From assembly GCA_930367215.1 (NCBI GenBank), contig OV884058.1, forward strand, positions 110,507,802 to 110,571,801: DNA of 64,000 nt, read 5' to 3'. The position numbers were made by a program, and so were the translations under genes. Below the pieces are notes generated by a model, which had not been told where the DNA came from, made no database searches, and saw only the letters and a program-made list of their open reading frames with translations. This stretch comes from Pollenia angustigena (taxonomy: Eukaryota > Arthropoda > Insecta > Diptera > Polleniidae). Positions 21,201 to 33,397 of this stretch are shown here, in pieces (position 1 is the stretch's first letter; every line of letters begins with the position of its first letter).

Positions 21201-22579
21201 AAAACTTTTTGTTTTTTTTACAATTAACATAGTGTGTTTTGATTGGAGCAACCTTTAGATGCGCCATTAAATCAAATTAAACTTAAAGCAACTCAAATCA
21301 ATTGGCTTATTGAAAGAATTCTATACTTAATCTGGCTCAAGTTTTGAGAAATTTGATACACAAGTGCTTAAAGAAAGGTCTACAGAATATTTTTTCTGAA
21401 TAAAGTTTAAGAATTACTTGTGACGTTTTTAAAGAGTCGAAATATTTTGTCTTCCGAGACGACAAGTGTAATCTTTCAATACAGCAGAATTTCCATAACA
21501 ATAAAAGTTTTGAAGAGAATTTGTTTGTTTTTATATCAAACTACAGTCAATCACGAAATTCAAATGAAAAATTTTGGAATTTCAAATCGATTAGGCTTTT
21601 CTGGGGCTTAAATTTTGCTGTTAATCAGGGAGCAATTTGTGAACATGTTCTCTTAGAGCTCAGAGATTTTGCATTGTTGTTATGGAAAAGCATTTAAGGA
21701 CACGGTCAATTTTGGTTTGAAACTAAATTGCTTGACTAAAAAGTGTATTTTCAGGTGGACGATTTTTCTTAACCACCATTGTTACTACCCTAATATCCGT
21801 AGCATCTTAAAATACCAAAAAATGAAAACCTCTCTACATGCAACAGCCATGGCGCAGACAGTCATTTCTTTTACAATTTCACTTGTAGTTTTATGTCCTC
21901 CTCCAAAAGTCTGATATTTAAGGGGGTTTTAGGGGGTTAAACTCTCTTCCCTCTTTTTCTCTTCATATAACAAATATAAAGTTACGTTCTTTATTTGTGC
22001 TGCAATTTCGTATTTATCATCAGTTTATTGTCATTTTGCATTGGAAATATTTCTCTTAAAAATACAACGATTTAAATGATTTATAGAAAATTGGTTAAAT
22101 TGATTTTTTCTGCTACACTTTTTTTATATCAGTAAATTTCGTTTAGATGGAATATGCCGAGCAGTTTTATAAAAATTTTTTTATTTTTTTTTTTCTTCAT
22201 AAAAAACGAGAAAACTTTTTAAACCTTCAACTCGTTATAGACATTATAGATGTGTATTTTATTTTATGTTGCAACCATTTCATAACATTAAAATATAATA
22301 ACATTTACTTACAACATGCACACACATAAAGCCACATTAAGGCAGACAATGTTGCAACATTTGCAGTTCTTAATGTTTAACTTGCAATGTGTGAGTGCGT
22401 GCGTTGGTTTGTGTATGAGTGTGGGCTGCAAGATGAGACTAACAATATTTTGCCTTTTTAATGTGTTGACAACTACAGAGGAGTCTAACTAAAACGAATT
22501 TGTATGTAACTTTAAATTGCAATCTGTGCTGCCATATATTTTTAAAAAATCAAACAATTTCCTAAAAAACACCGTAATA
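21201..22579. other. AT-rich non-coding DNA
   Basis: No gene or mobile-element terminus recognised; several open frames of 60-81 codons lack any recognisable motif. Confidence 0.45.
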
Positions 22580-23262
22580 GGAGAGTTCACATCTACTAGG
22601 TTCGCGGCCACCAGAGCATAGAAGGCAACGAGGAGGCGGACGAATTGGCGAAACGGGGGGTCCATTTGCCATACGATAGGATGATGGCCATTACGGCTCC
22701 AATTCAGAATATTAGGAGAGATACGGACTCTGCTATACGGAGGAGATCAGAGGCGATTTGGGAAAACACCAGAACGTGCAGGGTTTCCAAGGTAATGTGG
22801 GGATCCTATAATCCAGACTCGACGAAAATTCTTCTGTCGCTATCGAGAAATGACTGTAGACTTCTGGTAGGTTTAATAACGGGTCATTGATGTACTGCGG
22901 TATACGCCAAGAGGGCTGGGCGGCTGAACAGTGACAATTGTAGATTCTGTGGGGTGCCAGGGGAAAAGGAGATAGTAGAGCATTTACTCTGCTACTGTCC
23001 GGCATTCGTGCGCTCCAGGGAGAACTGTGTGGGATATCATAACTCCAAGCTCTCGGGAAAGTCTCCGGAATTGGGCTAATGAGACTCCAAGCATTCGTCA
23101 AGAGAGTGTGGGGTACTCTGAGTGCCATCACATCGAAATAACTTTTTCTAACTTTCTTCTGCGGGTTATCGTACAACGTGGTAATGCTAGGGGCCTATTT
23201 GGTATATGCGGGGTCTTTGTGACCGGTCACTCTAACCTTACCTTACCTAACTTCCCCTCATA
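22580..23262 (+). pseudogene. LINE ORF2 C-terminus (RNase H tail and CCHC-like motif)
   Basis: Starts in VRGHQSIEGNEEADELAKRG, the last block of a LINE-type RNase H domain (usual form WVPGHxGIxGNExADxLAK). Next come LLSLSRNDCRLLVGLITGH and, after a stop, CRFCGVPGEKEIVEHLLCYC, the cysteine/histidine motif that follows RNase H in several insect LINE clades. The frame then breaks down. The end is a run of TAACCTTACCTTACCTAAC, possibly a target or tail microsatellite. It is a 5'-truncated copy. The long open frame on the opposite strand (22733-23176) is a shadow. Confidence 0.8.
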
Positions 23263-23644
23263 ATTCAGTGTGCTATTTTGAATTTAAATCAGGTGATTTA
23301 AAACTAATATAAAAAATAAATATTTACCAAAAATAAAATATTTTTAATTCTAATCCATGAATTGATAAATTAAATTAGATCTTATCTGACTATTTTCTCC
23401 ATCTTCTAATTTAGTACGACAGCACAATAAACATAGAAAGCAAAGTTCTATTAATTTAAGACACTTTTTGTTTACAAAGCAACAACAACATTTTTAAACC
23501 GTTGTAAAATGTCAGAACATTAAGACAATATAACATTGTTTGTGTTTTGAATAACTTAGTTTCTGCAGGAAGTTTTGCTTTACTTCTTCAATTTGTAAAA
23601 AGTTCAACTGAAGCGCATCGATTGCTTATCTGAGCTTATCCTAA
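23263..23644. other. AT-rich non-coding DNA
   Basis: Nothing recognised between the LINE fragment and the mariner remnant. Confidence 0.5.
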
Positions 23645-24259
23645 TAATTTTCTATCGACTTCAAAAGGCGGGATTTGGCATGTAGTTCGGAAGTAATGAT
23701 TCGACACGAAAGAGAGGGACCGCCTAGGCTAATCAAAACTTTTCAAAATAATGAATTTGAGGCATAAATCAATGAAGATTGTTTTCAAAATTTGCAAAAT
23801 CTTTGGAATCCACTCGACAGGATTCATATTAAAGCAAGAAAATTGGTAACTTCATGAGTTGGAGCCGAGAGACCTAGAGAAACGATTTTGCATGTCCAAA
23901 CTGTTGCTTGACCGCCATAAAGAGAGGTCGTTTTTGCATTAAGTGATTATAGGCGATGAAAATAGACCGATTAAGACCACTTGCAACCCAAGGAATCGTA
24001 TGTGTAGTCCAACCAAAGGTTCCCATATGTTATAGCTGCTGAAATAGGGCCAGGCGAACACAGGGGAAATATACCGAACACAATTGATTTCTTTGAAGCG
24101 AGCACTGTCCAAAAGACGCACGGATTATGCGACTAGACATAATGTTGATTAAGATCTCATCAAGACAACGCTCTGCTACATATTGTTAAACCAGTTGAGA
24201 ATTATTTATACAGTAAAAGCGGTTGGGAAATTTTGCCTTGCACGCTTTATATTCCAGAC

Positions 24260-24863
24260 CAGAGATCAGCAATGAATCGTTTTTTCGCTACTCATACTGA
24301 CTCATGCAATTGTAAGTATAAGTGCGTAGAAATCATTTCAACTTAACTACTCTGATTCACTCATACTTACAAGAGAAATATTAATGAGTGCGACGTCGAC
24401 ATTATACGCATACTCATAAATGACCTCAGCTTGATTTATAATTTCAAGAAAATACTTACAATACTCACATTGATTCAAATCATTTAGCTCATCAATTTAC
24501 CGTTTTAACACAACAGAGAAAACACACAACTTAATAATCAGCGCTGCCAGATAAATTTGCCGAAAAATCGTCCACTTCATACATGTAACTTTAGTAAACT
24601 GTAATTGCCAAATCGTCACTTTGCTATTTCGGGGACAAATCTGGCAGCCTCGCATTTTGCTTCGCCTATACACATTGACTTAAGTAGATTCTAAATCAAA
24701 CACAACAAATGTTGCTAAGTATGAGTACGATGAATAAAATGAAACTTTTGAGTGAATATGAGTTTGAATAACAATGGAATAAGTATGAGTGCGTATAAGT
24801 ACAAGAATTTATGAGTCATGATTTAGCTCTACTCACTTTTTCACTACTCATTGCTGATCTCTG
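24260..24863. mobile_element. hAT-type MITE inserted in the mariner remnant
   Basis: TIRs begin CAGAGATCAGCAATGA on both sides, typical of hAT ends. The 8-bp duplication is TTCCAGAC (24252-24259) and ATCCAGAC (24864-24871), 7 of 8 identical, and the mariner frame continues across. Subterminal regions are rich in ACTCATAC/GTATGAGT motifs in mirror orientation, as expected for transposase-binding repeats. No coding sequence. Confidence 0.9.
24539..24652. mobile_element. Small hAT-like MITE nested in the previous element
   Basis: About 114 bp ending in GCTGCCAGATAAATTTG and, inverted, GCTGCCAGATTTGTC. Near the left end is GCCGAAAAATCGTC. These match the ends of the hAT element at 6348-9646. The 8-bp flanks do not match, so the duplication is decayed or the edges are off by a few bases. 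Confidence 0.6.
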
Positions 24864-25036
24864 ATCCAGACTTTGGCTAGTTTTACTATAATTTCTTTTG
24901 ATCGATGCAAAGCGCTTCAACTGGAATACACTACACTGTAAAACAGGATCTAAAAAACTGACTAGATGCAGAGTTCTTTAAGCGAGGAATGCTTCCAGCA
25001 AAATGGAAAAAGGACAGAGCTAACGATGAATAATTA

Positions 25037-25246
25037 TTTGATTAAATTTATTTTGCACGAATATAAAACATTAACTGTCAAAATTTGGCACAAATCTTGA
25101 AATTTGTTCATTTAAACAGCCATTGCTTGTAGTAGTTGGCTAGATGGAATCTAAGTTTTCAGTTTCTTGGCCTTAGTAACAAGCTCTGCTAATAGTAAAA
25201 ATGCAACATTAACTAAGCAAGCCTGCTAAAATTGTTTACCCTTGTT
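25037..25246. other. Non-coding DNA
   Basis: No feature recognised; may contain the decayed mariner 3' end. Confidence 0.4.
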
Positions 25247-26007
25247 CACAGAAAAAATTATTGCCGAATTATTTTCAAACAAACGCTTGTTTGAAAATTT
25301 TTTTAATATCTAAAAATTTTTTTACTGATTCAAACAATATTTTTGTTTGATTTTTATTTAACCAACAAAAATGTGGACAACTCTTCAAAAATATAATAAA
25401 CGCGTTATTGGTGTCAAGTTTTCATAATTTTGTATGAAATATTTAACGCTCTTTAATGTTGTCGTCCTTTTGCATTTTTTTATTTGATCGTAAGCAATAC
25501 TTCATTGTGTGAAATATAAGAACAACAACAAAAAACACACACAGTCTATTTTTGGACGCGTTGAAAAAGTGCAACTATAAGAAAAACAATAGCAGAAACA
25601 ACATTACAAGAAACAAAATCCCGTATTCAATTTTTTAAAACTGTTTGGTTAAATACATCAAATACAAAAATAGAATGATGACGAGAAACATATCGAGTCG
25701 GTCTGCTGCCGTTTTTGGTTACATTTCTTCTTTAGCAAAGGAAAGGATCTCATACAGTGCTTACTTGTGTGCGCGTCATTGCTTGTGCAAAAACTTTTTT
25801 TTTTTGAAATTTAGTATATGAATTTCAGTAAACTTTTTGTTTGATTCAGTTAAATTATTTGTTTGAAAAAATCAGTGTTTTTTTCAATAAACAAAATGCA
25901 AATAAATTGTTTGAATATGTAAATTTGTTTATAGGACCGATTTCAGACAAAAAATTTTTTGATTCTACAAATTTCTTGTTTGAATTGGAAAAATAATTTT
26001 TTCTGTG
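25247..26007 (+). mobile_element. Element A, copy 1 (CACAGAAAAAATTATT termini)
   Basis: 761 bp with CACAGAAAAAATTATT at the left and its complement at the right end. Inner CAAACAAACGCTTGTTTG is palindromic. Flanks are TT on both sides. The interior has no transposase. Copy 2 (33243-35397) is the reverse complement with two insertions; it also holds about 110 bp (around 34440-34560) that are absent here near 25735. This copy serves as the uninterrupted reference for the insertions in copy 2. Confidence 0.75.
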
Positions 26008-28696
26008 TTTGTGGTGTCTATTAGAAAATATTGTTCCTCTAAGCGCTCTGTACAAGTATTGTTTTCAAACCTTTATTCGGCATTTCCATATCGCCACTTT
26101 ACTTCTCTATTTATATGTAGTATCCTCGTCATTATATATGTATGCATCGACACTCTGTTAATATGTATGATTGCATTTGAATACACTGTTGTGTGCACCA
26201 ACGTCTGTCCTATTCATATCTGCTGCAACATAGTTTTGCGTGTTGTATCGTGAAAGTCAGTCGTCTATAAATTATATCCGTTCCAAATTGAAATTCGCGT
26301 TAAAATGTAGTTAAATTTTATAGAGTTTTTATTTTGTTTTTTTTTTGCATTTTCCACATTTTCTTGTCTACTTTTTGCCAACACTTTTCCATTCGTAAGA
26401 TTGTTGTTGTTCCACTGAAAAAAAGAGAGATATAATAAAATTTTGGTTACAATATGAAGCATTAAAGCCAATAATAGTGGTTGGTTATAAAATGATAACT
26501 ATAAGAATTTGTAAATGGGTATGCATATAGGAGGATCGTACGAAAAAGGATTATAAAATGAGTAGACACTTCAAAGGCTTTCCTAGACATGTGCTGGAAA
26601 ATCAAAAAGTCGTCGGCATACGATATCGATGAAAATAACATTTAAATTTGAATGAAAATCTAAGTCCATATCGAATGTCGTTATTTGCCCCAGTTCTACG
26701 AAATCAACTGATTTCTGCGAAGTCTCGATTTTTGTTAATATAAACAATTTTATTATATTTTACTTTCATTTCCATTAATTGTATGCAAACATTTGGTCGT
26801 TTTTCATCATATTTGTCATACATATACGAGCGTTTTAGGTGTATGAAGGAAACCAGGGTTTAAAAAACTGCAGTCGAAACCAAAAACTGGTGAACAAACA
26901 ACGAAAATTTGTGAACAACTTTTCGCTTTTTGAGTTTGTTTGCTACATTTAACGATTCAGGAGTTTTTTTGGCCAATGACAAATGAAGAAGTGGAAGAAA
27001 TGGCAGTTTTTCTACTTTAACAGTTTTTATAAACGCTGAAGGAAACCCAAATTTAGTGTAGGTATTTATATGGCAATGAGAGTGAGACCGGTTAAACTCA
27101 CGAAATATAAAAATGCCAATTTGACACCCTTATATCAACAAATCTTGTAGCTCCATTATAATTCCAAAATTTAAATTTAAGATTTGGAAAAAACCCGCAC
27201 TCAATTAAAGTTCTTTCTACTTACGTACGCACTTAGGTATGAGTCGTGCTTAAAACAATCCAAAATTTAATAACTATCGAAAACTAATATGCGTGTGTTT
27301 GTAAAAGTTTGTTGTAGAAACAACAACAATACTTCAAGAGAAAACACGCACCGTATTTTAATGTTTAATAAGTAAAAGAAGTAGCAAAAAATTCCCGAAT
27401 TCTATTTATTAAAATTGTTTAGTTAAATACATCAAATTTTCAAAGTAGAACAATTACGAAAACTTAATCGGGCTGGTGTCTTATAATTGAGAGTTCTTCT
27501 GTTAACAATGGGCGGAATAAAACAAAAGTAGAACATGTGTAACGGGTATGTAAATATTTATATTCTCTCTATCTCTGGTTCTCTGGGGTTTGTGTTTAGG
27601 CTAGAACCAATCTCATTTTGGGATTTTCCAAGTACGAATTCGGGATTTAACCAACTTAGAAGTTCTTGAATCAAGCACAATTTGAAATACATTTTTATCA
27701 CACTTTAACTTTAGTCAATTTCGTATTTGGATTATTATGTGTCAGGGTACTTGAATAATTCGTACTTGAATCAATCTTTCTGTACTTGATTTAAAGAAAT
27801 CCATGCTACCTTTACTATTGACGCCGCTTTGGCTTGATTTAAGTACGGATGGACTAATTTTTCTTTTCAGTACAGCTAATTTTAAATTACCCTCGTATTA
27901 TCTTAAGTACTCGTTAAATACATTTTATAGCAAAATGTACTAGCAGTGATATGAATTTCAAAATTGCCTCATCTACGGAAATTTTCAATATTTACTGATG
28001 GAAAAAAATCTTGAATTCATAAAAATAAATAGTTACGAAGGCCTGGTTTTTTGTAGATATAAACTAATGTTCAGTGATTATGAGTTGTGTAGGTGATTTA
28101 GTTTTACAACCCAGTATTTGGGAAATTTGAATGAAAACAGATAAGACTTGGCCGAAATATCATTAATGGTTTTTTTTTTTATAGTTGTATGTCACAACGC
28201 GAATTCATCAGAAATAAGAATATTAAAAATATTGAGGCAACTAAACGAAAGTTTGTATACACTTTCCCGCGACTGGGCTTATCGTAGTGAGAAATTAATC
28301 TCGTGCGGGAAGTAAACATAACATTAGTTGCAGTCTATCCTCGATCGTAGAAGAACATTTGGTGGGTGAGCTGAAGCGAACCAAGTCAGAAAAAGACAAC
28401 TCTAAGATATTTTGAGGTTAAGTAGATGAACTGCCATTAATTTCTTTAAAATGAGAGTCATTGACTTGAGTTTTTTACCGTTATCTTAGGAACAAAATTC
28501 TTTGTGACCTAGTCCGTTTTAAAATTTTCAACGCAACAAGTTATAACGTGTTTGACATTTAAAAGGCAATGTGAATTTCTGTAGAAAGCAACAACAAAAT
28601 TACAAAATATTTATGGCTTTGGTTTTTGCTTTCAATGTATTTCTTTGGCGTTTGGCGTTCGCGGGAAATTTTTGTCATTTAAAAACTTAAGTCTAC
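26008..28696. other. AT-rich non-coding DNA with a diverged element A fragment
   Basis: No gene recognised. About 27290-27490 contains GTTTAGTTAAATACATCAAA and flanking text that match the interior of element A (25650-25720), so a diverged partial copy is present. At 27629 and 27755 an inverted pair CAAGTACGAATT / AATTCGTACTTG bounds a GTACTTGAAT-rich stretch. Confidence 0.45.
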
Positions 28697-28698
28697 TA

Positions 28699-28874
28699 CA
28701 GTGAAAGCTTCTGTCCGTTGGCGCAATTTTGTCCGCTAACTAAATATATATTCATCTAGGGGATCGTTGGTTGAAATGTGTTAAGAGGGAATTTAGAAAA
28801 GACGGACATGGGAAACGGTTCGCTTATAGGAGTTGTCCGGCTGGAGCGGTTATCCCTTGATAGCGGTCACATTG
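28699..28874. mobile_element. Short pogo/Tc1-like MITE candidate
   Basis: Bounded by TA on both sides (28697-28698, 28875-28876). Left end CAGTGAAAGCTTCTGTCC; right end inverted CAATGTGACCGCTATC. CAGTG-type ends with TA duplications and inner GTCCG blocks are reminiscent of pogo-like elements. The ends match only imperfectly and there is no coding sequence. Confidence 0.45.
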
Positions 28875-28876
28875 TA

Positions 28877-30537
28877 TTAGATTTAATGACATTTCATTTG
28901 TAGTGTTTAAAATAAAGTTACAAAATCGAACATTAATTTAGAACAAAACTGAATGTTTCACAATTAAATAAAAACATGCTGAGTTGTTGTAGTTGTTTCT
29001 TTGGCCAGAGGGATGAATTTATGAATGCTATTTTTTTCAAGCTAGTAGGACCTGTCAAGCTAATAGGGCTGAGTTTAATTTAACTTTGAATCTGATTTTT
29101 ATTCAAGTTATAGTTCAAACAAAAATATTTTTATATTAAAATAAATTTGTTGAATATTTTCGCGTTACTTTAATATCTGTCTCTTTAAAACTGGAATGTT
29201 AAGAGTTTTCTTTCTAACTTTCCATTTCCAAATAAAAACGACAAACAAATATTTATATTTTTTTTCCCTAAATTACTTTTACCTCAAAGCACATTGAAAA
29301 ACATACACGTTTTAGGTTAAAAAATAAGAAAAAAAAAAAACAGAAAATATTTCCCCTGCAAACAAAACGAAAATCAAATTTCTTTCTACCAAAAATTCGA
29401 GTAAAAATTCAAGAAAATACAAATAAAGGAAAAGCATTGTCTATCCAACTAAAAGAAAATAATCAGAGAGAGAAAGTCCTTTTGACTAAGGACAACAGTA
29501 GGAACAACAACAAACAAAAATAAAGAAATATAATAAGTAAAAACTAAAACGTATGATGTTTATACGACAAAACACAATGCAAAAAAACAACAACAACAGC
29601 AACTTAAAGTCATTGTCTAAAATTGTGCGCTCACAAAATCGATAAGAGCACATGTTTGATATTATGCTCGCTTTACCTTTGCATGAGTATGAGAATATGC
29701 ATGTTGGAATACAAAGTTCAGAAGTATGTGTTTGGGTTAGAGTATGAGTCCTGTAGCAAAATATTACTCATACATCATGTTGTCAGGGGGCCACAAGCGT
29801 ACAACCCCCCATTCTGTAGGCTTCATTTTTTTATACGCAGGACATGTCGAGTGACTGGCTTTGGGTAGAAACCTGAAAATAACAACAAGAACAACAACAA
29901 GGATTTTAATATAAGGTTAGCAGACTGATTCATGTGCGTATTTTGTATATGGTGTGTCTGCGAATGTATTTATTTTCTGTGTGTGTATGTGTCGGTTTTT
30001 GAATTCATATGAAGGAAATTTAAAATGCCAGCGCATGCATACACACTCAAATGAACATGTACATTTTTATACATCTACGAGGTTTTATTTAAAATAATAA
30101 GTTTTTTATACAAGTTTTAACTGTTTTCAGCATTTGAATAAGTGTTTTGATTTCATATATCTTAAAATATATTCTTCGACTGATCATATGTACAGTGTAA
30201 TCTCATTTTCTTAAGCGGTCACCACTTTTTGAAGGACGCTGTTCTCTGGTCCCGGCAGCGTTTTAAAAGAAGGCATTGCGTTTTTTGCTTACTTTCTTTG
30301 ATTGCAAATCACAAATGTCCAAAATTCGGGTCATTTGTGGCATGTGCATTAAAAATAATACTGTCATCCAATGAATTAAGTAATAAAAGGTATAACTGAT
30401 CTTGCAATATATAGCCGAATGATTTCTTCGTACTCTTGTCGTAAAGCAAAAAATTTCCCATCTTAAATACATTCAAAGCTATGGAAAAGTGATTTTTTCC
30501 CTTTAATATGATCTTCTCATTTTTCCCTTACCCTGCC
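28877..30537. other. AT-rich non-coding DNA
   Basis: No gene recognised. It contains CAA microsatellite patches around 29505-29600 and 29880-29902 and a pogo-like end at 30193-30262. Confidence 0.45.
30193..30262. repeat. pogo-like terminal fragment
   Basis: TA followed by CAGTGTAATCTCATTTTC, then TTAAGCGGTCACC and CTCTGGTCCC. The block TTAAG..GG.CACC...CTGGTCCC recurs at about 61690-61735. No partner end seen, so this is a fragment. Confidence 0.4.
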
Positions 30538-30540
30538 TTT

Positions 30541-31214
30541 ACACATGCAAGTTATTACTTGCAAGTAGTATATACGTATTATCAACGAAAAAGTCGAAGA
30601 AAAAGCCGAAAGTTTTGCAAGTAGCTTGAGTGTTTACACAGTCAGTTGTAAGTTCATTTTTCAAATGTTCTCGAAGCGAAAACATCCTATAAAAAAACTT
30701 TGTTTTTCGGTTTAACAACATTACCATGCTTAAAATATTAACAAGTTATAACAAAATAAATTTAATAATTCCTTCTTTATTTAATTTTCGGTCCATATTG
30801 ATGAAAAAATTATGTTTATTTATAAAATTTATAAAATATCGGACTCCAGTATTGCCGTAGTGGCGATTTCATAATATTACTGAGAAAATATTTTGATTAA
30901 CAATTTTTTTTTTCAAAATGCATAAAATTTATGATAAAATTACCATTGAGATGGATTGTTGTATAGTTGTTCTCTTTTTTACGTGGTATTTTTTATAAAT
31001 ACACAGAAAATCCGCTAGTAAATTTATACAAAAGTCATCAGTGGTAGCACTGTTTCTTCATTTGTCATTTTACTTGCAGCAAGTGTCAAAAATTTACTTG
31101 CAAGCAAATTCTCTTGCAAGTTGGGCTGCAAGTACGAAAAATGTGATGGTGTTAGTAAAAATGTGCGAGTGTATTGAGTTTTTCGAACTTGCACTTGCAA
31201 GTGTAAACCCTAGG
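30541..31214. mobile_element. PIF/Harbinger-like MITE rich in CTTGCAAG
   Basis: 674 bp flanked by TTA on both sides (30538-30540 and 31215-31217), the 3-bp duplication typical of PIF/Harbinger. Ends: left CCCTGCCTTTACACATGCAA; right inverted CCTAGGGTTTACACTTGCAA. Many ACTTGCAAG or CTTGCAAG motifs lie near both ends. No transposase. The open frame at 31041-31334 runs over the right end and is not a gene. Confidence 0.75.
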
Positions 31215-31217
31215 TTA

Positions 31218-32133
31218 ATCAACCACTGGCATCTGGTGACTTCTTTAAATTTAAAATACACCATTAGAGTAGTAAAAAATATGGTTTTGCAAATAATGAT
31301 TAAAGGCAGAATTAGCTTCTACGTTCTGTTATGAATAAGCTGTTTTGTTTCCGTTCAATGTAAAGTCTGTATATGCATGTGGTTTGTTTTCCCTTTTTAC
31401 GTTCTGCTGTTGCGGGCAAATCTGTTAAAAATAGAATTCAACGTTAAGTTACGGCCAAAGTGAGCGTGTTGTGGTATTAACAAATTGTAATTCTTTATTT
31501 AAAGCTAGAAAAATTTGTTTTAATTGATGGTTTTTTTTTTAATTTTTTAATTTTTACGGAAAAATTGTTCTATGTTTTTCTTTCCTAAGCAACTGATTCC
31601 TTTCACAGAAAAAGTAATTACAAAATATTTGCTGCAGAAAAGAACGGCACAGAACGGTAACCAAAAGTAAGAACTAATGAGGCCTTAAGTCCCATTTTCT
31701 TTAACTTTTATGGTGGCTTTTTAGGAACAACTTCTTTACTGTCAATGTAGGAAATTCTTTTCTTTTCAGTTATTCAAGATACCGTTAAGGTGGGAGATAT
31801 GGACTTTCATTAAGAATATTTCTAAAAGAAAGAATTCCTTCTCTTATTCCTCTGTCCCATATACTCATATCAAGCACACGGCATTCCAGTTTGTTTGTGT
31901 GTGTGTGTGTGTGCGATGTAGCGCAAACTCTTATTTAAATTCAACGTATGAGTTTAGGAAATTGTTGTTGTTACTTTCTTCTTTCTCCATTTTTGTTCTT
32001 TTTATATGATCCAACTCTGGTTGGGGTTTCTTTTGTTAAGAATTTTTCATTCTTTTTTTCGTTTTGTTACTCATTTTATTTGAAATATTTTCTTGTTTAT
32101 TTCACATTCTTTTCAATTTGCTGGTAGTGCAGA
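31218..32133. other. AT-rich non-coding DNA with a GT microsatellite
   Basis: No gene recognised. A (GT)n run occupies about 31893-31912. Confidence 0.5.
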
Positions 32134-32439
32134 CAGGGTTGCCAGTGCGGTATTTAGATATTTGACTTCAGAGATTTAAAAAGTGATATGATTTATTGGT
32201 TTTTCTATTAGTAATACGAAAAGTAAAGAACAATTAATAAGCTTTTTCTGTATACGTACCTGTTGTAATCTATAGACATCAGTCCATTACCCAGTGATAT
32301 CTTGATAATAGGTTTCCATTTAACTCCAAAAAGAATTAAATTTTCTAATTGGTGGTATTTACCCGCCGTTAAACTTATTTTTGATATTATAGGTTTTCTA
32401 AATTTATTTCAATCTTTTTTAAGGTATATGGCAACCCTT
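32134..32439. mobile_element. hAT-like MITE candidate (CAGGGTTGCCA ends)
   Basis: Left CAGGGTTGCCAGTG; right inverted AAGGGTTGCCATATAC. The ends are hAT-like and similar to those at 6348-9646, and the length suits a MITE. No matching 8-bp flanks were found, so this is tentative. Confidence 0.4.
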
Positions 32440-33242
32440 AAAACTAAGTTTAAAACATTAATTTTGTTTAGTGGTTGTGTATTGCATTTGATAATAAAGT
32501 TTTCCAAAGGCATGTTAGTTAAATTGTTATTGTTCTTTTAACAAAGTTTATTTTTATTTTCTTTTCACAAAACTTCCTTTAGTAAAAAAGCTCGTTTATA
32601 TGGCTAAAATAAACGCACTGACAAAGAAACTATTTCAAAAAATAATACCAAATTGGTCCCGCTCTAGAATAGAAAATATAAAGAAATTTCTTATACATAT
32701 ATGTTATCCCACATATGAGAGAACGTGTTCTCGAAATTTCGTTAAAATAATCTCTAATGTGATTTCAATTCGGTTACTTTAAGCGATTACTTTGGTAACA
32801 CGTACACGAGTGAATTCCCCTTACATGACAAGCATTTTTACCGTGTACATTAGGGTGTCCCAAATTTTTTTTTTAGTCAGAGGCTCAAGCATTATTTGAA
32901 AGCTTATAGGGTCCAGTATTTTTGAATTTTATTTTTAGATTTTTAGGAAGAGGTTTAGAGGTCGCGCAAATCAAGTCTTTGTTAAAAATCGGGGTTTTCG
33001 GCCTTTTTTCAAACTTGACTCATAATTTTGTCAATAACCACGTTCATTTAATTTTTTGACCGAATATTTCTAAAGAAAATTTCCCAAACTTTATTTCCAT
33101 ATGCAAAAACTTTAAGTTCCGGCAATAAAAAACGGTTTATTACTTTTCAAATTTATATGAAAGGTATTAAAACTCGTGACGCGATTTTGAATACCGATAA
33201 GTTCTTAACAATTAAGAAAAACAAAAATGGAATTTTGTCCTA
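32440..33242. other. Non-coding DNA with a TTAGGGTGTCCC-type repeat
   Basis: From about 32847 the sequence TACATTAGGGTGTCCCAAAT begins a moderately GC-richer stretch to about 33220. TACATTAGGGTGACC at 12781-12795 resembles its first 15 bases. I recognise no coding sequence. Confidence 0.35.
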
Positions 33243-33397
33243 CACAAAAAAATTATTTTTCCAATTCAAACAAAACATTTGTAGGATCAAACAATTTTTT
33301 GTCTGAAATCGGTCCTATAAACAAATTTGCATATTCAAACAATTTATTTGCATTTTGTTTATTGAAAAAAACACTGATTTTTTCAAACAAATAATTT

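Larger units (their letters stand above)
23645..25036 (+). pseudogene. mariner (DD34D) transposase remnant, split by a hAT MITE
   Basis: Reading over many stops and shifts: FDTKERDRLG and SKLFK (N-terminal linker region), ELEPRDLEKRFCMSKLLLDR, FLHxVIIGDEN (first catalytic aspartate), then QLISLKRALSKRRTDYATRH. HQDNALLHIVKPVENY holds the second aspartate, and GWEILPCTLYIPD follows. The frame then stops at the MITE (24260-24863) and resumes on its far side with PDFG, VKQDLKN, LDAEFFKRGMLPAKWKK, which is the expected mariner C-terminus. The third aspartate region (normally SPDxAPSDYHLF) is degenerate around the insertion. No terminal repeats were identified. It is long dead. Confidence 0.9.

Noticed and set aside
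22733..23176. 147-codon reverse-strand frame
   Set aside because: It is antisense to the LINE C-terminus, whose plus-strand motifs (GNEEADELAKRG, CRFCGVPGEKE) are recognisable.
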